Source: Gammaproteobacteria bacterium (lineage in GTDB: Bacteria; Pseudomonadota; Gammaproteobacteria; Pseudomonadales; Pseudohongiellaceae). Taken from it: 64,000 nucleotides of DNA. Under the pieces are notes generated by a model. That model was given only the letters and a program-made list of their open reading frames with translations, was not told the DNA's origin and did no database searches. A program made the position numbers and the translations under genes. The DNA is taken from contig JAWKZW010000001.1 in assembly GCA_041395725.1 (NCBI GenBank), positions 124,001 to 188,000 of the forward strand. The letters are read 5' to 3'. Positions 24,134 through 36,171 of this stretch are shown here, piece after piece (position 1 is the first letter of the stretch; the number at the start of each line of letters is the position of its first letter).

Positions 24134-25801
24134 ATGGCGCAATATGTATTTACCATGAGCCGGGTCGGCAAAGTCGTGCCACCCAAACGGGAGATCCTCA
24201 AGGACATTTCCCTGTCATTCTTCCCCGGCGCCAAGATCGGGGTGCTGGGCCTCAACGGCAGTGGTAAGTCCACTCTGTTGCGCATCATGGCCGGTGTCGA
24301 CAAGGATTATATTGGTGAGGCCCGGCCACAGCCGGGCATCAGAATCGGTTATCTGCCCCAGGAACCCGAACTGGATGACTCCCGGGACGTGCGCGGCAAC
24401 GTCGAAGATGGCGTGCGCGAAACCCTGGCCCTGGTGGAAGACTTCAATGCCATCAGCGACCGCTTCGCCGAACCCATGGACGATGACGAGATGAACGACC
24501 TGCTGGCCAAGCAGGGCGAATTGCAGAATGCCATTGACGCCGCCGATGGCTGGGACGTTGAGCGCAAGCTGGAAGTCGCCGCCGATGCACTGCGGCTGCC
24601 GGCATGGGACGCCGAAGTCAGCACCCTGTCGGGCGGCGAGCGACGCCGCGTGGCGCTGTGCCGGCTGCTGCTGTCAAATCCGGATATGCTGCTCCTGGAT
24701 GAACCGACCAACCACCTGGACGCGGAGAGCGTGGCGTGGCTGGAGCGCTTCCTGCATGATTTCCCCGGCACCGTAGTGGCCATCACCCACGATCGTTATT
24801 TCCTGGACAACGTGGCCGGCTGGATCCTGGAACTGGATCGCGGCTACGGCATTCCTTTCGAAGGCAATTACAGCACCTGGCTGGAGGCCAAGGAAAAACG
24901 CCTGGAAATGGAACAGAAGCAGGAAGACGCCCATCAGCGCACCATCAAGTCCGAGCTGGAGTGGGTCCGGACCAACCCGAAGGGACGGCAGTCCAAAAGC
25001 AAGGCGCGCCTGGCCCGCTTCGAGGAGCTCAACTCCCGCGAGTTTCAGCAGCGCAACGAAACCCAGGAGCTTTATATTCCACCCGGACCGCGCCTGGGCG
25101 ACAAGGTCATGGAGGTCAAGAATCTGAGCAAGGGGTTCGGCGACCACAGCCTGATCGAGAATCTTTCCTTCAGTGTGCCCAAGGGCAGCATCGTGGGCAT
25201 TATCGGTGGTAATGGGGCCGGCAAGACCACCTTTCTGCGCATGCTGGTGGGCCAGGAAAAACCTGACAATGGCAGCATCGAGCTGGGCGACACCGTCGAC
25301 CTGGCCTATGTAGATCAGAGCCGGGACAGTCTCGACGGTGAAAAGACCGTCTGGCAGGAAGTCTCGGATGGCCAGGACATCATCCAGGTCGGCAAATACG
25401 AAATCAATTCCCGCGCCTACGTGGGACGCTTCAATTTTCGCGGAACTGACCAGCAGAAATACGTGAAAAACCTGTCAGGCGGGGAACGTAACCGCCTGCA
25501 CCTGGCCAAACTGCTGAAAAGTGGCGGCAACGTACTGCTGCTGGACGAACCGACCAACGACCTGGATGTGGAAACCCTGCGTGCCCTGGAAGAGGCATTG
25601 CTGAATTTTCCCGGCAATGTGATAGTCGTGTCCCACGACCGTTGGTTCCTGGACCGTATCTGTACCCATATCCTGGCGTTCGAAGGCAACAGCCAGGTCG
25701 TGTTTCATGCCGGGAACTACTCAGACTACGAAGCGGAACACAAAAAGCGGGCCGGTGAGGCCGCGCAACCGACCCGCATCAAGTACAAAAAGCTGGCCTA
25801 G
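24134..25801 (+). CDS. ettA: Energy-dependent translational throttle protein EttA (ABC-F)
   Basis: This is a ribosome-associated ABC-F ATPase acting at the E site and gating the first elongation steps by the energy state. The 555-residue product is close to E. coli EttA (555). Its first ATPase half has Walker A 'GLNGSGKSTLLRIMAG' (about 39-54), signature 'LSGGERRRVALCRLLL' and 'LLLDEPTNHLDAES'. The ABC-F linker (about 245-300) is rich in charged residues. The second half has 'GGNGAGKTTFLRMLVG', 'LSGGERNRLHLAKLL' and 'LLLDEPTNDLDVET'. The start at 24134 (MAQYVFTMSRVGKVV) is the canonical EttA N-terminus. Confidence 0.96.
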   Translation: MAQYVFTMSRVGKVVPPKREILKDISLSFFPGAKIGVLGLNGSGKSTLLRIMAGVDKDYIGEARPQPGIRIGYLPQEPELDDSRDVRGNVEDGVRETLALVEDFNAISDRFAEPMDDDEMNDLLAKQGELQNAIDAADGWDVERKLEVAADALRLPAWDAEVSTLSGGERRRVALCRLLLSNPDMLLLDEPTNHLDAESVAWLERFLHDFPGTVVAITHDRYFLDNVAGWILELDRGYGIPFEGNYSTWLEAKEKRLEMEQKQEDAHQRTIKSELEWVRTNPKGRQSKSKARLARFEELNSREFQQRNETQELYIPPGPRLGDKVMEVKNLSKGFGDHSLIENLSFSVPKGSIVGIIGGNGAGKTTFLRMLVGQEKPDNGSIELGDTVDLAYVDQSRDSLDGEKTVWQEVSDGQDIIQVGKYEINSRAYVGRFNFRGTDQQKYVKNLSGGERNRLHLAKLLKSGGNVLLLDEPTNDLDVETLRALEEALLNFPGNVIVVSHDRWFLDRICTHILAFEGNSQVVFHAGNYSDYEAEHKKRAGEAAQPTRIKYKKLA

Positions 25802-25980
25802 AGAAAGTGGTGTTGCCTGCGGGGGCCCTGCCAGCTGAGCGCCGCGCGCAGCGTTAAATCAACTGGTTGCGACAATTGATCGAAGGTTGCCTCTCCCCGG
25901 GCGTTTCCCAAGGTTGGGTCTACAACGGCTATAGAAATTTTTCGCGGGCAGCTCCCCCGGAGCAAGGACCAGACGGTATC

Positions 25981-26985
25981 ATGGACAAGCAGCAGGACGG
26001 CCTTTTCGCCGTTATTGTGGATGTTGGCGGTACCCACATCCGTTTCGGCGCCCTCAACACCCGGGATGCACCATTGCAGTGCGTTGAGGTCTATGACTGT
26101 GCGCGTTTCAGCCAGCTTGACGACGCCTTGCAGCACTACCAGGCACGGTTGCGGACTCTGGGTGCCGCCGAAGGCCCGCCGGTATTTCTGTGCCTGGCAC
26201 TGCCCGGTGACGTGCAGTCCGAACCCGTCGAGCTGGTCAACCTGCACTGGCGCATAGACCTCACCCGGCTGGCGCAAAGGTTTCACTGCCAGGTTGTTAC
26301 ACTCAATGATTTCTCTGCCCAGGCCCACGCCATTCCTGTTTTTCAGGCTGCGGACCTGGCGTGGCTGCGCGCAGCGGATGCGCCATCGACAGGCCTTAAC
26401 AGGGCCATTATCGGTCCGGGAACCGGCCTGGGAGTCTCGGCACTGCTGCCTGGCGGACAGGTGGTAGAATCTGAGGGCGGGCACATCAGCTTCGCACCCC
26501 AGTCCGGCCTGCAACAGCAGGTGCTGACGGCCCTGTGGACGGTCTTCCCGCGCCTGTCGGCAGAACGGCTGATTTCTGGCCCGGGGCTTGCAAACCTGTA
26601 TCGGGGCCTGGCTCTGATTGACGGCGAGACTCAGCAACTGGCGCCCGAGCAGATCTCGCAGCGTGCGCTGGCCGGGGACGCCCGCTGCCTCGCAGCAATC
26701 CGCCTGTTCACGGAAGTGTTCGGCAGTATCTGTGGCGACCTGGCGCTGGTTTTCGGAGCCAAGGGAGGCATCTATCTCTCCGGGGGACTGCTGCAGGGCC
26801 TCGGCGAGCTGTTCGATGAGGCACTGTTTCTCGAACACTTTGACAACAAGGGCCGGTACAGCGACTACTGTCGGCGTATACCCATAGCCAGGGTGCTCAA
26901 TCCCCAACCGGGACTGCTTGGCGCCGTGAGTTATGTCCGACAATCAGGCCCTGTGAACAGTTCGCGGGAAAGGGAACAGACTTAA
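25981..26985 (+). CDS. glk: Glucokinase
   Basis: This phosphorylates free glucose with ATP to glucose-6-phosphate. The 334-residue product is of the proteobacterial Glk (ROK-unrelated) family. It shows 'DVGGTHIRFGALN' (phosphate-1 loop), 'LALPGDVQ', 'LNDFSAQAHAIP' with the catalytic Asp, 'GPGTGLGVSALLPGGQVVESEGGHISFAP' and 'GGIYLSGGLLQGL'. The start at 25981 gives MDKQQDG; an upstream in-frame ATG at 25867 would add 38 residues with no family similarity. It heads the glycogen operon, six bases before malQ, and supplies glucose-6-phosphate to the Entner-Doudoroff genes. Confidence 0.95.
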   Translation: MDKQQDGLFAVIVDVGGTHIRFGALNTRDAPLQCVEVYDCARFSQLDDALQHYQARLRTLGAAEGPPVFLCLALPGDVQSEPVELVNLHWRIDLTRLAQRFHCQVVTLNDFSAQAHAIPVFQAADLAWLRAADAPSTGLNRAIIGPGTGLGVSALLPGGQVVESEGGHISFAPQSGLQQQVLTALWTVFPRLSAERLISGPGLANLYRGLALIDGETQQLAPEQISQRALAGDARCLAAIRLFTEVFGSICGDLALVFGAKGGIYLSGGLLQGLGELFDEALFLEHFDNKGRYSDYCRRIPIARVLNPQPGLLGAVSYVRQSGPVNSSREREQT

Positions 26986-26991
26986 TCCAGT

Positions 26992-29127
26992 ATGGTAGAC
27001 ACCGAAATCACTCAAGCTGCATTCCCGCCAGGGCGGGAAGTTCATGAGCTCCTGGCGTTGCACGGAATTATGAACAGCTTCATAAACTGCCACGGCGAAG
27101 AGCAGGAAATCACCTATTCCAATCGGCTTGCCGTCCTGGCGATGATGGGCGTCAGACTGACTCCGAACAGTGATGTGAGTGCCTTGCTGAAGGACAGCCG
27201 GGAGCGGATACAGGGCCATTGGCTGCCGGCGGCCACGGTGGTGGCATGCGACCGACCGCTACAACTGCAGCTGACCCTGTCGGAGCGTGATCTGCAGGCC
27301 GGTTTCAATTGGCACCTGCAGACAGAAGCAGACGTTACCCATGCCGGCAGTTTCGACCCGCTGACCCTGGCCGAAGTGAACCCGCCTGATCCAGCGACCG
27401 GCAGGGGTAGTGTCAGGCAGCTGGCCTTACCGCCGCTTCCGGCCGGCTATCACCGATTGACGCTTGCAGCCCGTGAGCAGAACCGGGCAGTCCTGCTCAT
27501 TGCCGCACCGGCCCAAGGTTACCAGCCCTTCTGGTGCGAGTCTGATCGACGTCTGGCGGGTCTGTCGGTACATCTCTACGAACTCAAGTCGGCCCGCAAC
27601 TGGGGAATGGGCGATTTTACCGACCTGCGTGACTTTGTCCGCCAGGCAGCCGAATCCGGACTGGATTTCGTCGTACTCAATCCGCTGCATATTCTTGACG
27701 ACCTGGCCCCTGACAACTGCAGCCCCTACAGCCCGCTGGATCGCCGCTTCCTGAACCCGCTCTACATCGACGTGGAACGGGAAGAGGATTTCCGGGACAG
27801 CGAGTCAATCCGGGACTATGTGTCCAGACCGGCGTTTCAAGCCCGCCTCGACGAACTGCGTGACCTGGAGCTGGTTGACTACGATGCCGTCAGTCACCTC
27901 AAGCACAGGGTCCTGTCGAAAATGTTCAAGCATTTCCGGGCTCACCACCTGGAAACGGTCAGTGCCAGGGGCGAGGCATTTCGCGCGTGGCTGCAACAGA
28001 AAGGCAAGGCCCTGAAAAATTTCGGTAAATTTCAGGCCCACCGCCACAGGCTGTCAGTGCATATGTCCCGGCACGCGGAATTTCATTACTACCTGCAGTG
28101 GCTGGCCGAGTCCCAGTTGCAAGCCTGTCAGGACCTGGCAGGTGAGAAAGGCATGGCCGTGGGCCTGATCCGGGATCTGGCGGTGGGTAGCGACCGCAAC
28201 GGGGCCGAGGTGGCCCTCAACCCGGAGCTGTTCTGCGCCACCGCCAGTGTCGGCGCACCACCTGACCCGCTGGCGCCCCAGGGACAGAACTGGGGGCTGC
28301 CCCCTATGAATCCGCTGGCACTCAGGCAATCCGGCTACGCCCATTTCATCGAGCTGGCCAAAGATAACATGGCACATTGCGGCGCCCTGCGCATCGACCA
28401 CATCATGAGCCTGATGCGACTGTGGTGGTGCCCTGGCCAGGACCACACAGGCAAAGGCGCTTATGTCAGCTATCCGGCTGACGACCTGTTCGCGATTCTG
28501 AAGCTGGAAAGCCACCGCCAGCGCTGCGTTATCATTGGCGAGGATCTGGGCACTGTGCCCCCCGGGATCAGGCATCTGATGGGGGAGGCAGGGATGCTGT
28601 CAAACCTGCTGTTCTATTTTGAAAAGCACGACCCGGTGCATTTCCGGCACCCTCGGGACTGGAACCCGAACGCCCTGGCGATGGTGGCCAACCATGACGT
28701 CCCTACCCTGGCAGCCTGGTGGTCGAAAAGCGATCTGGCCCTGCGGCATGAAATCGGACTGTTTGACAACCCTGAACAATTGACCGGGGCAATCGGCGCT
28801 CGGGAGTCTGACCTGATCCAGATTTTGCATTGGCTTAATGAGTTACACTTGCTACCCGAGAACTGGGCGGACTTTAATATCCACAGAATTTTTGACAACA
28901 CTCTGTGCCAGGCAATTCTACAGGCCTGCGCCGGCAGCGCATCCAGGCTGGTATCCCTGCAACCCGAGGATCTGTGCCTGGTTGAAAAGCCCATTAATAT
29001 TCCCGGCACCAGCGACCAGTATCCAAACTGGCGACGGAAATTATCAACTCCTGTCGAGGAACTGTTTGCGGACCCCGGACGCCGGCAGCTCCTGGAAGCC
29101 TTTGTCGGAGCGAGAGCCAGCACATGA
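26992..29127 (+). CDS. malQ: 4-alpha-glucanotransferase (amylomaltase, GH77)
   Basis: This transfers alpha-1,4-glucan segments between chains, releasing glucose, and works on the short dextrins left after glycogen breakdown. The 711-residue product has an N-terminal MalQ extension (about 1-190) and then the GH77 barrel. The barrel shows 'GMGDFTDLRDFVRQAAESGLDFV', 'DNCSPYSPLDRRFLNPLYID', 'GLIRDLAVGSDRNGAEV', 'RIDHIMSLMRLWW' with the catalytic Asp, and 'IIGEDLGTVPPGIR' with the acid/base Glu. The glucose it releases can be used by glk immediately upstream. Its stop overlaps the glgB start (ATGA). Confidence 0.96.
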   Translation: MVDTEITQAAFPPGREVHELLALHGIMNSFINCHGEEQEITYSNRLAVLAMMGVRLTPNSDVSALLKDSRERIQGHWLPAATVVACDRPLQLQLTLSERDLQAGFNWHLQTEADVTHAGSFDPLTLAEVNPPDPATGRGSVRQLALPPLPAGYHRLTLAAREQNRAVLLIAAPAQGYQPFWCESDRRLAGLSVHLYELKSARNWGMGDFTDLRDFVRQAAESGLDFVVLNPLHILDDLAPDNCSPYSPLDRRFLNPLYIDVEREEDFRDSESIRDYVSRPAFQARLDELRDLELVDYDAVSHLKHRVLSKMFKHFRAHHLETVSARGEAFRAWLQQKGKALKNFGKFQAHRHRLSVHMSRHAEFHYYLQWLAESQLQACQDLAGEKGMAVGLIRDLAVGSDRNGAEVALNPELFCATASVGAPPDPLAPQGQNWGLPPMNPLALRQSGYAHFIELAKDNMAHCGALRIDHIMSLMRLWWCPGQDHTGKGAYVSYPADDLFAILKLESHRQRCVIIGEDLGTVPPGIRHLMGEAGMLSNLLFYFEKHDPVHFRHPRDWNPNALAMVANHDVPTLAAWWSKSDLALRHEIGLFDNPEQLTGAIGARESDLIQILHWLNELHLLPENWADFNIHRIFDNTLCQAILQACAGSASRLVSLQPEDLCLVEKPINIPGTSDQYPNWRRKLSTPVEELFADPGRRQLLEAFVGARAST

Positions 29128-31337
29128 GCAGTTACCAGCAGACCATCGACAACGCGGTCATAGAATCCGTCGTGTCAGGAAATTTCAATGACCCGTTTGC
29201 GGTCCTGGGAATTCACCATGTCGCGGATTTCTCCGGACGGGTAATCCGCACCTTCCTGCCCGGTGCCGAAGCCGTTGAAGTGCTCGGCTCGGACAGCGAG
29301 ACTCATCTGGGAGAACTGCAACGGCTGCATAGCCACGGCTTCTTCGAGGGCATTGTCCCTTACCCGGATCTGACCAAATACCGGTTGCGGGTCCATTACC
29401 CGTTGAGCAGTATCGACATCGACGACCCTTACCGATTCGCCTCATCCCTCAGTGCGGACGACCTGTACCTGTTCCATCAGGGATCCCATGAGAACGCCTA
29501 CCGTATGCTCGGTGCCAACCGTCTTTCCCAGGAGGGCGTACTTGGCGTGCGCTTCACCGTGTGGGCGCCCAATGCCCGCCGCGTAGCGGTGGTTGGAGAT
29601 TTCAATAACTGGGATGAACGAACCCATCCCATGCGGGTGCATTTTGACAGTGGCATCTGGGAGTTGTTCCTGCCCGGTGCGCAGCCTGGTGACCACTACA
29701 AATACGCCATTCGTGCTGCCGACGGCCGACCGCTGCCACTCAAGGCTGACCCCTTTGCCAGGCAGATGGAATTACGACCGGGCACCGCGTCACGAATCCC
29801 CCTGGAGGAAAAGTTCACCTGGCGGGACCTGTCCTGGATGCAACACAGGGGAAGCCGGCAACAGGTTGATTCACCGGTTTCCATATACGAGGTTCATGCC
29901 GGCTCCTGGCGCCGTGGTGGAGATGGCGGTCAGTTTCTGAATTACCGGGAACTGGCGGATGCCCTGATCCCCTATGTCACGGAGCTGGGATTCACCCACC
30001 TGCAACTGATGCCGATCAATGAGCACCCGTTTGATGGTTCCTGGGGGTACCAGCCGCTGGGTATGTTCGCGCCCAGCTGCCGCTACGGCTCGCCCAATGA
30101 TTTCCGCTATCTGGTAGACCTTGCCCATCGCAATAATATCGGCGTCCTGCTGGACTGGGTGCCGGGTCACTTTCCTACCGATGAGCATGGCCTGGGAGAG
30201 TTTGACGGAACCCACCTCTACGAGCACAGCGATCCCCGCCAGGGCTTCCATCCGGACTGGAAGACTTACATTTTCAATTACGACCGGCCGGAGGTATGCA
30301 GCTATCTGATCAGCAACGCCATGTACTGGCTGGAGGAATTCCATATCGACGGCCTGCGCTTCGATGCGGTGGCGTCCATGCTGTACCTGGATTACAGCCG
30401 TGAAGACGGCGAGTGGCTGCCCAACCACCTTGGCGGGAGGGAAAACCTTGGCGCCATCGAACTGCTGAGGCAGATCAACACACGCACTTATCAGCGCTTT
30501 CCGGACATTATGATGGTGGCCGAAGAGTCCACCGCCTGGCCAGGTGTCACACGCTTCGCTGACAGCGGCGGCCTGGGGTTCGGCTTCAAATGGAACCTGG
30601 GCTGGATGAACGACACCCTCACTTACATGAGTCGTGACCCCATTCACCGGCAGTATCACCAGAACGAAATGACTTTCGGTCTGCTGTACGGCTTCAGCGA
30701 AAACTTTATTCTGCCTGTCAGTCACGACGAGGTGGTACACGGCAAGCGCTCCCTGCTGGAAAAAATGCCCGGCGACGACTGGCAGAAATTTGCCAATCTG
30801 CGCGCTTATCTGGCCTTCATGTGGTCGCACCCTGGTAAACAACTGCTGTTCATGGGCTGCGAAATAGCCCAGCGCCAGGAATGGAATCATGACCGGAGTC
30901 TGGACTGGCATCTGCTTGCCCAGCAAGAACACGAGGGTATACAACGATTGGTTAAAGACCTGAACGCACTCTACATGCACAACCCTGCATTCTGGAGCCG
31001 AGACAATGACCTGGAGAGTTTCGAATGGATTACCGCCGGAGAACATACCGGCGCAATTTTTATCTTCATCCGCAAAGGCCGGACCGCGGCCGACCAGGTT
31101 ATCGTGGCCTGCAATCTGACGCCGACGCTGTACCAGAATTTTCGTTTCGGGGTACCCGGACCAGGAACTTACCAGGAATGCCTCAACACCAACAGCGGGC
31201 ATTATGGTGGCACCGACCATGGCAACCTGGGCAGTGTCGAGGCGGAAAACATCAGCAGCCATGGCAGGCCCTGCTCTGTGAGTGTGACCCTGCCGCCCCT
31301 GGCCGCCGTCTTTCTCAAAAAGCAGGTTACACGATAA
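29124..31337 (+). CDS. glgB: 1,4-alpha-glucan branching enzyme
   Basis: This makes alpha-1,6 branches in glycogen. The 737-residue product has the N1 CBM48-like module (about 1-115), a second CBM48 ('GVRFTVWAPNARRVAVVGDFNNWDERTHPM') and then a GH13 barrel. Catalytic motifs are 'DWVPGHF', 'GLRFDAVASML' (nucleophile Asp), 'MMVAEESTAW' (acid/base Glu) and 'LPVSHDEVVHG'. Length is near E. coli GlgB (728). It starts inside the malQ stop and ends directly against the glgX ATG. Confidence 0.97.
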   Translation: MSSYQQTIDNAVIESVVSGNFNDPFAVLGIHHVADFSGRVIRTFLPGAEAVEVLGSDSETHLGELQRLHSHGFFEGIVPYPDLTKYRLRVHYPLSSIDIDDPYRFASSLSADDLYLFHQGSHENAYRMLGANRLSQEGVLGVRFTVWAPNARRVAVVGDFNNWDERTHPMRVHFDSGIWELFLPGAQPGDHYKYAIRAADGRPLPLKADPFARQMELRPGTASRIPLEEKFTWRDLSWMQHRGSRQQVDSPVSIYEVHAGSWRRGGDGGQFLNYRELADALIPYVTELGFTHLQLMPINEHPFDGSWGYQPLGMFAPSCRYGSPNDFRYLVDLAHRNNIGVLLDWVPGHFPTDEHGLGEFDGTHLYEHSDPRQGFHPDWKTYIFNYDRPEVCSYLISNAMYWLEEFHIDGLRFDAVASMLYLDYSREDGEWLPNHLGGRENLGAIELLRQINTRTYQRFPDIMMVAEESTAWPGVTRFADSGGLGFGFKWNLGWMNDTLTYMSRDPIHRQYHQNEMTFGLLYGFSENFILPVSHDEVVHGKRSLLEKMPGDDWQKFANLRAYLAFMWSHPGKQLLFMGCEIAQRQEWNHDRSLDWHLLAQQEHEGIQRLVKDLNALYMHNPAFWSRDNDLESFEWITAGEHTGAIFIFIRKGRTAADQVIVACNLTPTLYQNFRFGVPGPGTYQECLNTNSGHYGGTDHGNLGSVEAENISSHGRPCSVSVTLPPLAAVFLKKQVTR

Positions 31338-33471
<2,134 letters not shown>

Positions 33472-33479
<8 letters not shown>

Positions 33480-35955
33480 AGAACACACTGAAGACCTGGA
33501 TTTGAACAGTCACAACCGCTGGCTGAAAATGAGCAAAGAGGGTTTTACCAGCGATCTGGAACGCCACTTCCGTTATACCCTGGGCCGGGATCAGGCCGAT
33601 CACAGCCATCTCTATCTGTATACCGCGGCAGCTCTGACGGTGCGCGACCGCCTGGTGGAACGCTGGCGCGACACGCGCAACCGCTACCACCATGAGAAGC
33701 CGAAGCGGGTGGCTTATCTGTCATTGGAATTTCTGATGGGCAGAGCACTCAACAACGCGGTAATGAACATGGACATGGACGAGCAACTGCGCGAAGCACT
33801 CCAGGAGTTCGGGGTCTCTCTGGAAAAACTGGCCGATGAAGAACGGGATGCCGGCCTTGGCAATGGCGGCCTCGGGCGGCTGGCAGCCTGCTTCCTGGAC
33901 AGCTGCGCCTCCCTGGGCCTGCCGGTCACCGGCTATGGCATTCTTTATGACTACGGCATGTTTCGCCAGCGCATCCGCCACGGGTATCAGGTGGAACAGC
34001 CTGACCAGTGGCTGCAGAACGGCAACCCCTGGCTGCTCGAGGCTCCCCAGGATACCCGCGTGGTCAAATTTTTTGGTCATACCACCGTGGATATCGACAC
34101 CCAGGGCAAGCGGCATGTCCGCTGGGTGGACACCCACGACGTGCTTGCCATACCGTTTGACATGCCGATACCGGGATTCCAGAACGATGTGGTAAACACT
34201 CTGCGGCTATGGAAATCGGCCGCCACGGAAGAATTCAACCTGGACGAGTTCAACGCTGGAAGCTACACCGAAGCGGTGGCGGCAAAGAACGCCGCTGAGC
34301 AGATCTCCATGGTGCTGTACCCCAACGATGCCAGCGAAAACGGCAAGGTTCTGCGCCTGCGCCAGCAATACTTCCTGACCTCCGCCAGCCTGCAGGATGT
34401 TCTGTCCCGCTGGGTCACCCGTAACGGTTTCGATTTCGAGAACTTTGCGGAGAAGAACTGTTTCCAGTTGAACGATACCCACCCGGCGATCGCCATTGCG
34501 GAACTGATGCGCCTGCTCGTTGACGACTACGCGCTGGCCTGGAACAGGTCATGGGAAATTACCACCAGCAGCATGGCCTATACTAACCACACCCTGCTGC
34601 CCGAAGCACTGGAGGTGTGGTCACTGGACCTGTTCCAGGAGATGCTACCGCGATTGCTGGAGATTATTCACGAAGTCAATGCCCGGTTTCTGCACGATGT
34701 AGCCAATCGCTGGCCCGGCGACAGTGAGCGGCTGAGGGCCATGTCTATCATCGACGACCAGACTCGCACAGTTCGCATGGCTCACCTTGCCATAGTCGGC
34801 AGCTTCTCCGTCAATGGGGTCGCTTCGCTGCATACGGAACTGCTCAAGAAAGGCCTGTTCAGAAATTTTTACGAATTGTGGCCGGAGAAGTTCAATAACA
34901 AAACCAACGGCGTGACCCCTCGACGCTGGCTGGCGTTCTGCAATCCGGGACTGGCCGGGCTGATCGAGGAAGCGATCGACGGCAGCTGGCGCAACGATCT
35001 CAGCGAACTGCAGAAACTCAGAGACTTCGCTGAAGATTCTGAATTTCAATCCCGCTGGCTGGCAGTCAAACAGGCAAACAAGCAGGCGCTGGCCAGACTG
35101 GTAAAGAGCCGCTGTGGTGTGAGTTTCGACCCGGACATGCTGTTCGACGTGCAGGTAAAGCGTATTCATGAATACAAGCGCCAGTTGCTGAATATCCTCC
35201 ATGTCATCTACCTGTATGATCAGATTCTGAAGGGCGACACCAGAGGGATGGTACCGCGCTGTGTGCTGCTCGGGGGTAAAGCGGCACCCGGCTACGAAAT
35301 GGCCAAGCTGATCATCAAACTGGCTAACAATGTCGCCAGTGTGATTAACGACGATCCCAGAGCAGCGCCCCTGTTACGGATGGCTTTTCTGCCTGATTAC
35401 AATGTCACCGCCATGGAGGTTATCTGCGCCGGAACCGATCTGTCTGAACAGATCTCCACCGCCGGTAAGGAGGCATCGGGGACCGGGAACATGAAGTTTA
35501 TGATGAATGGCGCGCTCACAATCGGCACGCTCGATGGAGCCAATATTGAAATTCGCGAAGCCGTGGGCAAAGAAAACTTTTTCCTGTTCGGCCTTAACGC
35601 CGAAGAAGTGGAGGCCCTGCGCAGTGATTACCAGCCTAATGGAATCATCGCGGCCGATGAAGACCTTTCCACCGTCATGGCAATGCTGGAGACCGGCTTT
35701 TTCGACCAGGGGGAAAACGGTATTTTCGACTCTATCTGCCACGGGATCCGCAACCCCCATGACCCGTGGATGACAGCCGCAGATTTCCGCACCTACGTGG
35801 ACAGCCAGCGGGAAGTTGGTCAGCTGTTCAACAACCGGGCGGAATGGGCTCGTAAAAGCATTCTCAACACGGCCAGCAGCGGTTATTTTTCCAGTGACCG
35901 GACCATCCGGGAATATGCCACAGAGATCTGGAAACTGGACACTGGCGTCGCCTGA
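33472..35955 (+). CDS. glgP: Glycogen phosphorylase
   Basis: This PLP enzyme phosphorolyses alpha-1,4-glucan to glucose-1-phosphate. The start is the ATG at 33472 (MSKEHTEDLD); the reading frame is open further upstream, but that part lies inside glgX. The 827-residue product has 'LSLEFLMGRALNNAV', 'DAGLGNGGLGRLAACFLDS', 'GYGILYDYGMF', 'NDTHPAIAIAEL', 'NGVTPRRWL', 'KRIHEYKRQLLN' and the PLP-lysine motif 'GKEASGTGNMKFMMNGALTIGT'. It closes the degradation part of the cluster; 216 bp separate it from glgC. Confidence 0.97.
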
Positions 35956-36037
35956 CTCTGACGACCGTGACGCGGAATTTGATAGAGTAGGGAAAGGGAG
36001 CGATAGAGGGGGTATTGAGGTAGCATAATTACCCCAA

Positions 36038-36056
36038 CGCGGCACAAAAAGCCGCG
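36038..36056. other. Stem-loop upstream of glgC
   Basis: CGCGGC (36038-36043) and GCCGCG (36051-36056) form a six-base stem with the loop ACAAAAA. No T-run follows on either strand, so it is not a classical terminator. A 216-bp gap between glgP and glgC suggests that glgC-glgA has its own promoter, and this hairpin lies inside that gap. Confidence 0.4.
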
Positions 36057-36171
36057 GTTCCCTCCTCACAATTTGCTATGCTTGGAAAGTCTGAACCCAA
36101 TCATTACATGCAGCACGAGACACTGGACCGAAAGATCTTCATACCAACAGCAGAGAACAGGTAACGCTACT